A stretch of 64,000 nucleotides of DNA from Domibacillus enclensis (GCF_900156125.1 NZ_FTLX01000002.1:372001-436000), one strand, 5' to 3'; counted from the first letter of the stretch, positions 1 to 9,265 are shown. Program-made: numbers and translations. The notes: generated by a model not told the origin, from the letters alone.

Positions 1-2
1 AG

Positions 3-635
3 GAAGAACGAAAGCGTCTTTCGCGCGAGATTCACGATGGGCCGGCACAAATGATGGCCAACGTGCTCATGCGGTCTGATTTGATTGAAAAGCTGTACCG
101 GGAAAGAGGGGTTGAAGCCGCTTTTGCCGAAATACGAGACTTGAAGAAAATGGTCCGGTCTGCGCTGTATGAAGTGCGCCGCATCATTTATGATCTGCGC
201 CCTATGGCACTCGATGACCTTGGCCTTGTCCCGACGCTGAAAAAGTATTTGGCGACGGTCAATGAATACAGCCGGTCTCAAGGCTCAGTACCAGACATTA
301 AGTTCGTCAATCTAGGGCTTGAAAAAAGATTGCCATCAAATATGGAAATCGCTTTATTCAGGCTCATTCAGGAGTCGGTTCAAAACGCATTAAAGCATGC
401 AGACGCATCGCTTATACAAGTGAAATTAGAAGTGAAAAAAGATCAGGTTTTAGCGGTTGTGAAAGACAATGGAAAAGGGTTTGAAGCAAACGAGAAAAAA
501 TCGGGATCTTTTGGCATAATGGGAATGAAAGAGCGGATTGAACTGCTAAGCGGTGATATAACCATTCATTCAAAGCCGGGTGAAGGAACCGCCGTTTTAA
601 TAAGTGTCCCTATTATAGAGCAGGCATTGACTTAG
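3..635 (+). CDS. degS: DegS sensor histidine kinase, 3' part
   Basis: C-terminal part of the cytoplasmic kinase DegS, which phosphorylates DegU to control exoenzymes, competence and motility. The frame is open from base 3, so the gene begins upstream of the window. The first visible residues are the HisKA_3 phosphoacceptor box (REIHDGPAQ), with the phosphorylated His at bases 33-35. Next come the [19 protein letters not shown] segment, an N box ([11 protein letters not shown]), and HATPase_c glycine motifs ([23 protein letters not shown]). degU follows 14 bases later, so the two are an operon. Assignment is firm from motif content and the degU neighbour. Confidence 0.96.
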   Translation, partial: EERKRLSREIHDGPAQMMANVLMRSDLIEKLYRERGVEAAFAEIRDLKKMVRSALYEVRRIIYDLRPMALDDLGLVPTLKKYLATVNEYSRSQGSVPDIKFVNLGLEKRLPSNMEIALFRLIQESVQNALKHADASLIQVKLEVKKDQVLAVVKDNGKGFEANEKKSGSFGIMGMKERIELLSGDITIHSKPGEGTAVLISVPIIEQALT

Positions 636-649
636 AGGAGGAACAACAA

Positions 650-1330
650 ATGACAACGAACATTATTATTATTGACGATCATCAGCTATTTCGCGAAGGG
701 GTAAAACGGATTCTTGATTTTGAAGAAACGTTTCAGGTGCTTGCTGAAGGGGACGACGGATCAGAAGCCCTTGCGCTCGTTGAAGAGCACGATCCCGATG
801 TTGTCATTATGGACATCAATATGCCCGAAGTAAACGGCGTTGAAGCAACACGTAAATTAGTGGATAAATACCCGGATACAAAAGTGATCATCCTGTCGAT
901 TCATGATGACGAAAACTACGTCACGCACGCACTGCAGTCCGGCGCACTCGGCTATCTTCTAAAGGAAATGGATGCAGAAGAGCTTGTTGAAGCGGTAAAG
1001 GTCGTGGCGGACGGGGGTTCCTATTTGCACCCGCGTGTTACGCATAACCTGATCGCTGATTACCGCCGCCTTTCTAACGACGACGGCAAAGGAAAAGGAT
1101 TCCAGCAAACAGAGGTTGTTCGCCCGCTTCACCTGCTGACGCGCCGTGAATGCGAAGTACTTCAGCTTTTGGCTGACGGAAAAAGCAACCGGGGCATCGG
1201 AGAAGCGCTGTATATCAGTGAAAAAACGGTTAAAAACCATGTGAGCAACATCCTGCAAAAAATGAACGTAAACGACCGGACACAGGCGGTTGTGACAGCC
1301 ATTAAAAAAGGCTGGGTGGAAGTAAGATAA
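650..1330 (+). CDS. degU: DegU response regulator
   Basis: NarL/FixJ-type response regulator, partner of DegS. The receiver domain occupies about residues 1-120, with the acidic pair DD at 9-10, the phosphoacceptor Asp55 in [10 protein letters not shown] and a conserved Lys near 105 ([10 protein letters not shown]). The LuxR-type helix-turn-helix lies at about 158-215 ([34 protein letters not shown]). Length (226 residues) is normal for DegU. The start is an ATG behind a strong GAGGAGG site. An intrinsic terminator follows directly, closing the degSU unit. In B. subtilis DegU acts on exoprotein, competence and flagellar genes, which fits the later content of this window. Confidence 0.97.
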   Translation: MTTNIIIIDDHQLFREGVKRILDFEETFQVLAEGDDGSEALALVEEHDPDVVIMDINMPEVNGVEATRKLVDKYPDTKVIILSIHDDENYVTHALQSGALGYLLKEMDAEELVEAVKVVADGGSYLHPRVTHNLIADYRRLSNDDGKGKGFQQTEVVRPLHLLTRRECEVLQLLADGKSNRGIGEALYISEKTVKNHVSNILQKMNVNDRTQAVVTAIKKGWVEVR

Positions 1331-1341
1331 TAAAGAAAACG

Positions 1342-1372
1342 AAGCTGCCGGCTAAACGGCAGCTTTTTTTTT
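1342..1372 (+). terminator. Intrinsic terminator after degU
   Basis: The stem AGCTGCCG (1343-1350) pairs with CGGCAGCT (1357-1364) across a 6-base loop and is followed by a run of nine T. It sits 12 bases after the degU stop codon. Confidence 0.9.
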
Positions 1373-1426
1373 GTGAGTCACGCCGGCTGGATTCGCTGCA
1401 TACACTACAGGCGAAAGGAGCGATTG

Positions 1427-1612
1427 ATGATGAGTCCAAGATATGAGCGACCACCTTTTTATTCGTATCCCCCGTATCCGTATCAGCCGCGGCCTCCTTA
1501 TTACTATGGCTATCCCAATCCATTTTTCGGCGGGTTTTTTGGTGGGCTGACTGGCAGCCTGCTCACACCGATTTTGTACGGGCGACCGCCTTATCCGCGC
1601 CGCTATTATTGA
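1427..1612 (+). CDS. Small proline/tyrosine-rich protein of unknown function
   Basis: A 61-residue protein. The frame opens earlier, but AAAGGAG at 1414-1420 points to the ATG at 1427 (or the one at 1430). The N-terminal half is dominated by Pro, Tyr and Arg (PPFYSYPPYPYQPRPPYYYGYP). A short Gly/Phe stretch (FFGGFFGGLTGSLLTPILYG) follows, then a PPYPRRYY tail. There is no classical signal peptide; the Gly/Phe part might associate with membrane. Small Pro/Tyr-rich proteins of this kind occur in Bacillaceae, some at the spore surface, but I do not recognise this one. It stands between two terminators as its own small unit. Confidence 0.65.
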   Translation: MMSPRYERPPFYSYPPYPYQPRPPYYYGYPNPFFGGFFGGLTGSLLTPILYGRPPYPRRYY

Positions 1613-1654
1613 AAAAACGGTTCGCGCCAGTTGAGCGCGGACCGTTTTTCTTTT
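1613..1654 (+). terminator. Intrinsic terminator after the Pro/Tyr-rich gene
   Basis: AAAACGGTTCGCGC (1614-1627) pairs with GCGCGGACCGTTTT (1635-1648), with one internal mismatch, and is followed by TTCTTTT. It begins at the stop codon of the preceding small gene. Confidence 0.85.
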
Positions 1655-1701
1655 ACAATGGAGGAAGATGAAAATTTGGTTTAAAAGGACGTGCAGGAAC
1701 G

Positions 1702-2253
1702 TTGACACATAAATGGATACCGGCTTTTCTTTTAGCAGGAGCTGTACTGGCAGGCTGCAGCGAAGAGGAGAGCGATCAAGCAGCAAACTCCGCATCAGAC
1801 GGGGAAACCCAAAACGCCACACAGGAAACGCATACGGCAGAAGAAGAAACAACGTCTGCGAAAGCGCCAATTGAAGAAGCAGCAAATGTACCGGAAGCCG
1901 AAAGCGCTGCTATTCTCGCTGTTCTTGACCAGCAGGTGCAGGCGTTTAATGAGCAAAACATTGACGCGTATATGGCGACCATTTCGGAGAACCCGGAGTC
2001 ATTTGATTACGAAGAGGAAAAAGCGTACGTTGAAAAAGTCTTCCGTACATTTGATGCGACCATGACCCCGTCAAACGCGACGATCATCCAATACGATGAC
2101 GAAGCCGAAACGGCGAATGTATTCATGAATATGGAATCGACATCGAAAGACAGCAGCTCGGGCAAAGAAGTCAGCCAGACAACCCGCCAGATTATGGTGT
2201 TTCAAAAAGAAGAAGGCGGCTGGAAGCAGGTTTCCCTTTTTGCCATGGAATGA
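1702..2253 (+). CDS. Lipoprotein with NTF2-like domain
   Basis: Predicted secreted lipoprotein of unknown role. The start is a TTG at 1702, behind an AAAAGGA/CAGGAAC region; no in-frame ATG gives a complete signal peptide. Residues 1-19 form a signal peptide with a clear lipobox (LAGC, lipidated Cys19). An acidic, Thr/Ala-rich low-complexity linker covers about 20-65. The C-terminal part (about 70-183) has the alpha-beta pattern of NTF2/SnoaL-like folds (AFNEQNIDAYMATI, then VSQTTRQIMVFQKEEGGWK). No enzyme motif is apparent. It lies between a terminator and luxS with a separate ribosome binding site. Confidence 0.75.
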   Translation: MTHKWIPAFLLAGAVLAGCSEEESDQAANSASDGETQNATQETHTAEEETTSAKAPIEEAANVPEAESAAILAVLDQQVQAFNEQNIDAYMATISENPESFDYEEEKAYVEKVFRTFDATMTPSNATIIQYDDEAETANVFMNMESTSKDSSSGKEVSQTTRQIMVFQKEEGGWKQVSLFAME

Positions 2254-2283
2254 TATAGTGAAAAGAAAAGAGGTTTTTCAAAC

Positions 2284-2751
2284 ATGACAAAAGAAATGAA
2301 TGTAGAAAGCTTTAACTTGGATCACACAAAGGTAAAAGCCCCGTACGTGCGGCTTGCGGGCGTAAAGGAAGGGCAAAACGGCGACAAAATTTTGAAATAC
2401 GACATCCGTTTCTGCCAGCCAAACAAAGAGCATATGGAGATGCCGGCGCTTCATTCGCTGGAGCATATGATGGCGGAGTTCAGCCGCAATCATTCTGACA
2501 AAATTGTCGACATTAGTCCAATGGGCTGTCAGACAGGCTATTACATTGCGGTGATCAATCATGAAGACTATGAAGATATTTTAACCATCATTGAAAAAAC
2601 ACTTCAAGATGTCCTTGAAGCAACAGAAGTACCGGCGTGCAACGAAGTGCAATGCGGCTGGGCGGCGAGCCACAGCTTAGAAGGTGCAAAGGAAATCGCG
2701 CGCGACATGCTTGCGAAGCGTCAGGAATGGACAGAAGTATTTGCCGGATAA
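2284..2751 (+). CDS. luxS: S-ribosylhomocysteine lyase LuxS
   Basis: LuxS cleaves S-ribosylhomocysteine to homocysteine and DPD, the precursor of autoinducer-2, in the activated methyl cycle. The zinc-site motif HSLEH is present (His57, Glu60, His61), with Cys124 as third ligand and Cys82 in MGCQTGYY matching the catalytic cysteine. At 155 residues the length is typical. The start is an ATG after GAGG. A strong terminator follows, so it appears monocistronic or co-transcribed with the upstream lipoprotein gene. Confidence 0.97.
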   Translation: MTKEMNVESFNLDHTKVKAPYVRLAGVKEGQNGDKILKYDIRFCQPNKEHMEMPALHSLEHMMAEFSRNHSDKIVDISPMGCQTGYYIAVINHEDYEDILTIIEKTLQDVLEATEVPACNEVQCGWAASHSLEGAKEIARDMLAKRQEWTEVFAG

Positions 2752-2761
2752 CACACATGTC

Positions 2762-2802
2762 AACAAGCGGATAAAAGCAATCGCCTTTTATCCGCTTTTT
2801 TT
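2762..2802 (+). terminator. Intrinsic terminator after luxS
   Basis: AAGCGGATAAAAG pairs with CTTTTATCCGCTT across a short loop and is followed by a run of seven T. Confidence 0.9.
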
Positions 2803-2851
2803 GTTTTTTACTCATCGCAGCAAAAAACCATGAAACAGGGGAGGTTTTTTT

Positions 2852-4675
2852 GTGATCAACGAAGCAGTAAAGCGCAATGTGTGGCAGCGGTTTGTAAGAG
2901 AAGGCGTGCTGGATGCAGCCCGGCTGCAAAAGCGGATTGAAGAGTCCTGGTATATGTGCCAGAAAAAAGGGGTGAACCCGTATGACGGCAAAGGCCGTGC
3001 GATCTTAACCCCGGAGCAGCTGCAGAATCGGCTGGAGAAAAACGTCCGGCTGACCTCCATTGCCGCGCCGATTATGGACAAGGTGGTGGCGTCGATTCAC
3101 CAGGCCAATACGATGGTTTTGCTCATTGATAAAGAAGGCTATATTTTAGCCGCGCGCGGACCGGACCCGACATTAAAGCGGGCATCAGAAATCAATTTTG
3201 TTGAAGGGTCTAAATGGACCGAGGAGGTTGTTGGCACGAACGCAGTTGGAACCACTCTCAGAACAGGAGAAGCGATTACCGTAGTCGGCACGGAGCATTA
3301 TTCCGTTGCCTCCCAGCACTTTTCCTGTTCAGCGGCACCGATCCACGCATCGGACGGTTCACTGCTCGGTGTGCTGGATATGACCAGTGCACTGGCGGAC
3401 TCCCGTCATGAGCATATGCTGGCAGCTGTATGTGCGGCCGCTTATGCGATTGAGCAGCAATGGGCAGCGATGGAGAAAATGGACGAGCAGTCTCTTATTC
3501 TGTCTGCCTCCTTTTACCGCCAGCACTCGGCTCCGATGGCCACTGCAACGGCATCGGGCTCCGTTATCTGGATGAACGATGTGATGAAGGAGCAATGTCC
3601 GGTGACCATTCCCTTTTCACTGAGCGCCCTGTCGAAAAGCACGTGGAAGCAGGAGGTCATGCGGGATATTTTGGACGAATCAAGTGCTTATCGAGTGGGG
3701 CGCCTCATTCAATTCTCGCCGGTGAAAAGAGCCCCGTCCGTGTCCGGTTTGATCAACACGTTTCGCTACAGTGGGGTGGTCGGCACGTCCGAATCATTCC
3801 AGCAGGTGCTGTGGCAGGCGGAACGAGTCGCTAAAACAAACGCCGCTGTGCATATTTACGGCGAAACAGGGACGGGGAAAGAGATACTAGCACGGGCCAT
3901 TCATGAAAACAGCCATCGTCAAAATGGACCGTTTATTGCGGTCAACTGTGGAGCGATTTCCGCTTCACTGATGGAGAGCGAGCTGTTCGGCTATGAAGGC
4001 GGTGCGTTTACCGGTGCGAACAGGAATGGGTACCAGGGGAAAATCCGCGATGCAGATGGCGGGACGCTGTTTCTCGATGAAATTGGCGATATTCCGGAGC
4101 AAATGCAGATTTCTCTTCTTCGTGTCCTGCAGGAACAGGAAGTGATGCCAGTGGGCGCTTCCAAGCCGATTCCGGTTAATATTCGGATTATCACGGCGAC
4201 GCACCGTCATTTAATGGAGCTGGTCAACGCACGCAAAATGCGGGAGGATCTGTTTTACCGGATTTATGTGTTTCCGATCCAGCTGCCGCCGCTTCGTGAA
4301 AGACTTGGCGATATGGACCGGTTTATTGCCGATTATAAAAAACGGACGAGCTGGAACGGGATATTGCCGGATTCGATTCTTCAGGCGTTTCAACACCATC
4401 CGTTTCCGGGGAATTTCCGTGAGCTGTTTAATGTACTGGACCGTATTCGCATCCTGTATGGCGATCATGTGCCGGCAGACTTATCTGCAGCAGACTGCCT
4501 GCTGTCATTCACTCAGGAAAAAGAAAAGCAGTGGACAGGCAGGCAGGAAATGGAGCGGAATGAGCTCATACAAGCATTAAAAGACGCAAAAGGCCACGCG
4601 CCAACCGCGGCTAAGCAATTAGGCATTCCGCGCAGCACCTTTTACCGCAAGCTGAAACAATATGAGATGAATTAA
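2852..4675 (+). CDS. acoR: AcoR-type sigma-54-dependent activator
   Basis: Bacterial enhancer-binding protein that activates sigma-54 RNA polymerase at the acetoin operon. A GAF-type sensor region covers about residues 70-200. The AAA+ domain has Walker A GETGTGKE at 337-344, the sigma-54 contact loop GAFTGA at 384-389 and Walker [12 protein letters not shown] at 403-413. A Fis-type helix-turn-helix ends the protein ([20 protein letters not shown]). The GTG start at 2852 follows CAGGGGAGG. Divergence from the B. subtilis order, where acoR is last, is notable: here it precedes acoA, and a perfect -24/-12 element lies in the gap. The intact GAFTGA loop argues for a true activator. Confidence 0.93.
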   Translation: MINEAVKRNVWQRFVREGVLDAARLQKRIEESWYMCQKKGVNPYDGKGRAILTPEQLQNRLEKNVRLTSIAAPIMDKVVASIHQANTMVLLIDKEGYILAARGPDPTLKRASEINFVEGSKWTEEVVGTNAVGTTLRTGEAITVVGTEHYSVASQHFSCSAAPIHASDGSLLGVLDMTSALADSRHEHMLAAVCAAAYAIEQQWAAMEKMDEQSLILSASFYRQHSAPMATATASGSVIWMNDVMKEQCPVTIPFSLSALSKSTWKQEVMRDILDESSAYRVGRLIQFSPVKRAPSVSGLINTFRYSGVVGTSESFQQVLWQAERVAKTNAAVHIYGETGTGKEILARAIHENSHRQNGPFIAVNCGAISASLMESELFGYEGGAFTGANRNGYQGKIRDADGGTLFLDEIGDIPEQMQISLLRVLQEQEVMPVGASKPIPVNIRIITATHRHLMELVNARKMREDLFYRIYVFPIQLPPLRERLGDMDRFIADYKKRTSWNGILPDSILQAFQHHPFPGNFRELFNVLDRIRILYGDHVPADLSAADCLLSFTQEKEKQWTGRQEMERNELIQALKDAKGHAPTAAKQLGIPRSTFYRKLKQYEMN

Positions 4676-4712
4676 GACAAACGGAGACAAAAGTGGGAAA
4701 ACAGGACAAACA
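4676..4712 (+). promoter_or_regulatory. Possible AcoR upstream activating sequence
   Basis: Three copies of a GACAAA(A/C) word lie at about 4676, 4686 and 4705, 40-75 bases upstream of the -24/-12 element. Enhancer-binding proteins usually bind repeated sites in this position. The assignment rests on position and repetition only. Confidence 0.35.
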
Positions 4713-4747
4713 ATGCTCACGCCTCTTTATGCAGCCATCTTTTCAAG

Positions 4748-4765
4748 TTGGCACGCTGATTGCAT
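4748..4765 (+). promoter_or_regulatory. Sigma-54 (-24/-12) promoter of acoABC
   Basis: TTGGCACG-CTGA-TTGCAT matches the sigma-54 consensus, with invariant GG (4750-4751) and GC (4762-4763) separated by exactly 10 bases. It stands directly behind acoR, whose GAFTGA loop would engage this polymerase, and 50 bases before acoA. Transcription should start near 4775. Confidence 0.93.
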
Positions 4766-4774
4766 TATGAATAT

Positions 4775-4788
4775 TGAAAGCGTTTTCT
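4775..4788 (+). promoter_or_regulatory. Catabolite-responsive element (cre)
   Basis: TGAAAGCGTTTTCT fits the CcpA operator consensus TGWAARCGYTWNCW at every position. It overlaps the predicted sigma-54 transcription start, where bound CcpA would block acetoin gene expression when glucose is present. That effect is inferred from the known role of cre sites. Confidence 0.85.
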
Positions 4789-4815
4789 ATTTCATCAATC
4801 AGTGAAAGGGAGAGG

Positions 4816-5835
4816 ATGACTGTGTCACAAACGCAAACGAACGAGGCAGCAATGTCTAAAAAAGAAGCAGCGTGGATGTTTCAAAAAATGCTTGAAATAC
4901 GCCATTTTGAAGATCGGGTTCATGAGATTTTTGGGACAGGTGTATTGCCCGGCTTTGTTCATTTATATGCGGGAGAAGAAGCGATTGCGGTCGGACTTTG
5001 CTCGCACCTCGATGACAATGATTACATTACCAGTACACACCGCGGTCACGGCCACTGCATTGCAAAAGGATGCGACCTGGACGGGATGATGGCGGAGATT
5101 TACGGACGGTCAACCGGTCTTTGTAAAGGAAAAGGCGGTTCAATGCACATTGCGGATGTAGAAAAAGGAATGCTGGGTGCGAACGGCATTGTCGGAGGAG
5201 GATTCCCGCTTGCCGTCGGTGCCGGACTGACGCATAAGCTGAAAAAAACCGGTAGCGTCGCGGTTTGCTTTTTCGGAGATGGAGCCAACAATCATGGCAC
5301 CTTCCATGAAGGCATTAACATGGCCGCCATTTGGGATTTGCCGGTCATTTTTGTGGCAGAAAACAATGGATTCGGCGAAGCGACCCCGTTTCATTACGCA
5401 TCCAGCTGCAAATCGATTGCAGACCGGGCGATCAGCTATAACATTCCCGGAGAAACGGTGGATGGGAAGGACGTTATCGCCGTTCGGGAAGCAGCGAAAA
5501 GAGCGGTGGAACGAGCAAGAAATGGGGAAGGACCGACGTTAATTGAATGTGTTACTTACCGGAACTACGGCCATTTTGAAGGAGATGCCCAGACGTATAA
5601 GGGCGAAGAAAAGGTAAAGCATTTACATGATCTGGATGCCATCAAAAAGTTTTATACGTACTTAACCGAGCAGGGCATTATGACGGAGGAAGAGCTGGAT
5701 CAAATGGATGAAGATGTCCGGAAAGACATTGACCGCGCGGTTGAATTTGCCGAAAAAAGTCCCCATCCGCTTCCGGAGCAGCTGCTTGAAGATGTGTACG
5801 TGTCTTATAAAACAAATGGGGGTGCAGGCGCATGA
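4816..5835 (+). CDS. acoA: Acetoin dehydrogenase E1 alpha subunit
   Basis: Thiamine-diphosphate-dependent E1 alpha chain of the acetoin dehydrogenase complex, which splits acetoin to acetaldehyde and acetyl-CoA with AcoB and AcoC. The TPP-binding motif runs from GDGANNHG to a later ENNG. The substrate/cofactor loops STHRGHGHCIAKG and GKGGSMHI are intact. The frame opens at a TTG at 4774 inside the cre box, but AAAGGGAGAGG supports the ATG at 4816 (GTG at 4822 is also possible). It overlaps acoB by ATGA, so the two are translationally coupled. Confidence 0.94.
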   Translation: MTVSQTQTNEAAMSKKEAAWMFQKMLEIRHFEDRVHEIFGTGVLPGFVHLYAGEEAIAVGLCSHLDDNDYITSTHRGHGHCIAKGCDLDGMMAEIYGRSTGLCKGKGGSMHIADVEKGMLGANGIVGGGFPLAVGAGLTHKLKKTGSVAVCFFGDGANNHGTFHEGINMAAIWDLPVIFVAENNGFGEATPFHYASSCKSIADRAISYNIPGETVDGKDVIAVREAAKRAVERARNGEGPTLIECVTYRNYGHFEGDAQTYKGEEKVKHLHDLDAIKKFYTYLTEQGIMTEEELDQMDEDVRKDIDRAVEFAEKSPHPLPEQLLEDVYVSYKTNGGAGA

Positions 5836-6860
5836 CTCGGCAATTGAGCTTTTCACAGGCAGTCAATGAAGCAATGGCCATTTCAATGAGGGAAGACCAG
5901 GATGTGATTTTGCTCGGGGAGGATGTAGCGGGCGGTGCGGCGGTTGATCACTTGCAGGACGAGGAAGCATGGGGCGGTGTGATGGGGGTCACGAAAGGAC
6001 TCGTGCAGGAGTTCGGCCGTGACCGGATTATTGATACACCGATTGCCGAAGCAGGGTATGTCGGTGCGGCCGTAACAGCTGCTGCGACAGGCATGCGTCC
6101 AATTGCAGAGCTCATGTTCAATGATTTTATCGGCAGCTGTCTGGATGAGGTGATGAACCAGGGAGCCAAGCTGCGCTACATGTTTGGCGGCAAAGCAAAA
6201 GTGCCGCTCACCATCCGGACGATGCACGGCGCCGGCTTCCGTGCAGCTGCCCAGCACTCGCAAAGCTTATATTCGTTTTTCACGCATATCCCGGGCATTA
6301 AAGTCGTCATTCCGTCTACGCCGTATGACGCAAAAGGCCTGCTGCTGGAATCGATTTTTGATGATGACCTTGTTGTGTTTTTTGAAGACAAAACACTGTA
6401 CACGATGAAGGGTGAAGTGCCGGAAGGCTCATACCGAATTCCGTTTGGCAAAGCAGATATTAAAAGAAGCGGCGAGGATGTCACAATTGTGGCCATCGGG
6501 AAAATGGTTCATACCGCGATAAAGGCAGCAGATGAACTGGCGAAACACGGCATCGAAGCCGAGATTGTGGACCCGCGCACCCTGTCGCCTCTTGACGAAG
6601 ACACGATTTTATCATCCGTGGAAAAAACCGGCCGGCTAGTCGTGGTGGATGAAGCAAACCCGAGATGCAGCGCCGCAACAGATATCGCAGCACTCGCAGC
6701 CGATAAAGGCTTTGACTATTTGGATGCGCCGGTGAAAATGGTGACGGCTCCGCATACACCGGTTCCGTTCGCACCGACACTTGAGGATATTTATTTGCCG
6801 ACACCGGATAAAATTGTGAAAGCCGTTCAGGAAATGACTGGAAGCGAACTTGCTATTTAA
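5832..6860 (+). CDS. acoB: Acetoin dehydrogenase E1 beta subunit
   Basis: E1 beta chain that pairs with AcoA to form the TPP active site. It shows the transketolase pyrimidine-binding domain (LGEDVAGGAAVDHLQ, DTPIAEAGYVGAAVTAAATGMRP, MHGAGF near the phosphate) and a C-terminal transketolase_C domain (IVDPRTLSPLDEDTI). The 342-residue length is normal. The start overlaps the acoA stop (ATGA), and acoC follows 12 bases later behind GGGGGAG. Confidence 0.94.
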   Translation: MTRQLSFSQAVNEAMAISMREDQDVILLGEDVAGGAAVDHLQDEEAWGGVMGVTKGLVQEFGRDRIIDTPIAEAGYVGAAVTAAATGMRPIAELMFNDFIGSCLDEVMNQGAKLRYMFGGKAKVPLTIRTMHGAGFRAAAQHSQSLYSFFTHIPGIKVVIPSTPYDAKGLLLESIFDDDLVVFFEDKTLYTMKGEVPEGSYRIPFGKADIKRSGEDVTIVAIGKMVHTAIKAADELAKHGIEAEIVDPRTLSPLDEDTILSSVEKTGRLVVVDEANPRCSAATDIAALAADKGFDYLDAPVKMVTAPHTPVPFAPTLEDIYLPTPDKIVKAVQEMTGSELAI

Positions 6861-6872
6861 GGGGGAGTTAAC

Positions 6873-8132
6873 ATGGGTGTGAACGTCATTATGCCGAAGC
6901 TTGGGATGGGTATGGAAGAAGGGACAGTCGTCGAATGGCTGAAGCAGGAAGGCGATGAAGTGAAAAAAGGAGATTCTGTTGCCGTCATTAGCTCGGATAA
7001 AATCGAAAAAGACGTGGAAGCGCCGGCAGATGGGGTGCTCTTGAAAATTCAGGCTTCTTCAGATGAGGTGGTAAAAGTAGGAGAAGCTATCGGAATTGTC
7101 GGTGAGGCTGGAGAGGAGACGGATGCAACGGCGGCACCACAGGCTGAGCTTCACCGGGAAGCGCCGGAAATGCCGGTTGAAACGCCGTCTTCCATTCAGC
7201 AAACTGAAGAGCCGGTCGCTGCAAAAGCCGAAAAGTACGTCAGCAGAATCAGGGTTTCTCCTGCTGCACGAAAGCTGGCAAAGGCACATGGCATGGATGT
7301 GACAGGCATTCCAGGTACAGGGCCAAACGGGCGCATTACCCGCTCGGATGTAGAGCGCCATATCGGTCATATTACGCCAGAGCCGGAGCCGTCCATCTCC
7401 AGTCCAGCGCCTGAAGCAGATGTGGAGCCGGTAACGTCCCGGTCCTCAATTGGAAAGCCGCTCGCGGGTATGCGGAAGGTGATTGCGGATCGCATGTTTA
7501 AAAGCCTGCAAACGACTGCACAGCTGACCATTACGATGAAGGCAGACGTGACGGATCTGCTCACGATCCGTCAGCAAATGAACGAATCGCTCCAGTCAAG
7601 CGGCGTGAAATTAACCGTGACGGATTTTGTTGCAAAAGCCGTGATCGCTTCCTTGAAAAAGCATCCAGCTATGAATGCGACGCTTGAAAACGGAAAGCTC
7701 GCCTTGCACGACCGGGTCCATCTCGGCATTGCTGTCGCGCTCGATGGCGGCTTAATGGTGCCGGTCATAAACGACGCGTGCTGTTTATCTATAAAGAAGT
7801 TGTCCGAGCAGATCCGGACAAATGCTGACGATGTTCGAAACGGGCGCGTCGGAGCAGAAAAACTGAAAGGCTCAACATTTACCATTACGAACCTTGGGCA
7901 CTACGACGTTGAGTACTTTACACCCGTATTGAACCCGCCGGAAATCGGCATTCTCGGGCTCGGCCGGGCCATGCCGCAAGCTCTGTTTGTGGGGGATGAA
8001 CTGCAGAAACGAACGATCCAGCCGCTCAGCCTGACATTTGACCACCGTGCCATCGACGGAGCCCCGGCTGCGGAATTTTTACAAACAATCAAAACAATGC
8101 TCGAGCAGCCTTACCGAATGCTGGCTGAATAA
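6873..8132 (+). CDS. acoC: Acetoin dehydrogenase E2 (dihydrolipoamide acetyltransferase)
   Basis: E2 core of the acetoin dehydrogenase complex. It has an N-terminal lipoyl domain (residues 1-80, lipoylated Lys43 in SSDKIEK), an Ala/Pro/Glu-rich linker, a peripheral subunit-binding domain at about 127-163 (VSPAARKLAKAHGMDV, GPNGRITRSDVERH) and a catalytic acyltransferase domain with the active-site HRAIDG near the C-terminus. The usual next gene, acoL (E3), is absent: a terminator follows and the next gene is on the other strand. The complex must therefore borrow an E3 encoded elsewhere. Confidence 0.94.
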   Translation: MGVNVIMPKLGMGMEEGTVVEWLKQEGDEVKKGDSVAVISSDKIEKDVEAPADGVLLKIQASSDEVVKVGEAIGIVGEAGEETDATAAPQAELHREAPEMPVETPSSIQQTEEPVAAKAEKYVSRIRVSPAARKLAKAHGMDVTGIPGTGPNGRITRSDVERHIGHITPEPEPSISSPAPEADVEPVTSRSSIGKPLAGMRKVIADRMFKSLQTTAQLTITMKADVTDLLTIRQQMNESLQSSGVKLTVTDFVAKAVIASLKKHPAMNATLENGKLALHDRVHLGIAVALDGGLMVPVINDACCLSIKKLSEQIRTNADDVRNGRVGAEKLKGSTFTITNLGHYDVEYFTPVLNPPEIGILGLGRAMPQALFVGDELQKRTIQPLSLTFDHRAIDGAPAAEFLQTIKTMLEQPYRMLAE

Positions 8133-8153
8133 GTGTTAGGATAGGAATCGTCC

Positions 8154-8190
8154 AAACAGCCGAACGACCTCGTCGTCCGGCTGTTTTTTT
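8154..8190 (+). terminator. Intrinsic terminator after acoC
   Basis: AACAGCCG pairs with CGGCTGTT around an inner GACGA-type stem and is followed by seven T. It ends the aco operon. Confidence 0.9.
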
Positions 8191-8202
8191 GGGGGGGCTA
8201 TA

Positions 8203-8332
8203 GTATAACAGCGGGAGCTAACGCTGATAAAATGACCATAACGCTGGTATCGACCGGCCTATCGCCGGTATTTCTACAATACCGGCGATAGGCTACACGA
8301 TATCAGCGGTAAACGAATTATACCGGCGTTAA
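8203..8332. repeat. Array of periodic short boxes with mirror-image halves (array A)
   Basis: Three direct copies of a box like ACGCTGGTAT start at 8221, 8241 and 8262. Three inverted copies (ATACCGGCGT-like) start at 8279, 8300 and 8320. Spacing is therefore 20-21 bases in each half. The centre forms a perfect 15-bp hairpin (8257-8271 with 8279-8293, 7-base loop), and weaker pairing extends outward over roughly 110 bases. No T-run follows. It fills the gap between the acoC terminator and the convergent EamA gene. No ORF is supported here. Confidence 0.75.
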
Positions 8333-8386
8333 GCAGAGGTTTATATCCTTTACACGGGAGATTCTTGCAAGAGGAACAAGATAGAA

Positions 8387-9265
8387 TCAAGCAGCCACGG
8401 CTCGTCGCCGTTCAATCGTAAAGAACACCGCGCCGAGTATACAAGCGATCCCGGCTAGCTGCCACCTGCTTAACGAATCCCCAAAAAGAAGCACCCCAAT
8501 GAAAATCGCCACAACCGGCTCGGCTGTTGCTAAAATCGCCGCGCGCCCCGACTCCATCTTGGCCAATCCTGCTGTGTACAGGATATAGGCGGCAATGGTG
8601 GAAAGAAGCACAAGCCCGCCGCTGTTAACGAGGACGCCTGTTTGAGCCAGGTCATTCATTTTCCCCGATAATCCGGACATCGGCACGACAAACAAAGACG
8701 CCGTCAGCATCGCATAAGCGGTAATCGTCACCGAATGATAGCGGCCCGCAACGAATTTGCCGAAAATCGAATAAAGGGCATAAAAAAAGCCGGATAACAG
8801 CCCGATCCCTACGGTAACAGCTGATACATTGCCGCTGCCAGCCGGAAAAAGCCCGACAGCCAGTCCGCAGCCTGCCACTGTTAACAACAGCGCAATGCTT
8901 TTACCGCCGGTTAACGGCTCCTTGAAAAACAACCGCGACAGCAATACAACAAAGATCGGTCCTGTGTACAGCAGCACGACCGCCAGTGAGTTGGACGAGC
9001 GCTCGATGACCGTGAAAAAGCAAAGGTTGAAAAACGCAATGCTCAGAATGCCGCATCCCGCGAAAAAGGGAAGATCCCGAAGCTGAATGACGAGCAAATG
9101 CCGCTTAAACAGGGCTAAAAAGACAAACAGTACAAGCGCAGAGCCGCCCGCGCGTACAGCGACCACATCGATCGGCGTAAAGCCGAATTGATAGAGACCC
9201 TGTACAAATAATCCAATGATGCCCCATAAGGAAGCACCGGCTAACACAAGCAATGGAGCTTTCAA
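8387..9265 (-). CDS. EamA/DMT-family transporter
   Basis: Drug/metabolite-transporter superfamily membrane protein of 292 residues with about ten hydrophobic segments arranged as two EamA repeats (the first begins APLLVLAGASLWGIIGLF, the second around VGIGLLSGFFYALYSIFGK). The family exports amino acids or other metabolites; the substrate cannot be inferred. The start is a TTG at 9265 behind AAAGGAGGG on the minus strand. It is convergent with the aco operon and divergent from degV. Confidence 0.88.
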   Translation of the reverse strand: MKAPLLVLAGASLWGIIGLFVQGLYQFGFTPIDVVAVRAGGSALVLFVFLALFKRHLLVIQLRDLPFFAGCGILSIAFFNLCFFTVIERSSNSLAVVLLYTGPIFVVLLSRLFFKEPLTGGKSIALLLTVAGCGLAVGLFPAGSGNVSAVTVGIGLLSGFFYALYSIFGKFVAGRYHSVTITAYAMLTASLFVVPMSGLSGKMNDLAQTGVLVNSGGLVLLSTIAAYILYTAGLAKMESGRAAILATAEPVVAIFIGVLLFGDSLSRWQLAGIACILGAVFFTIERRRAVAA

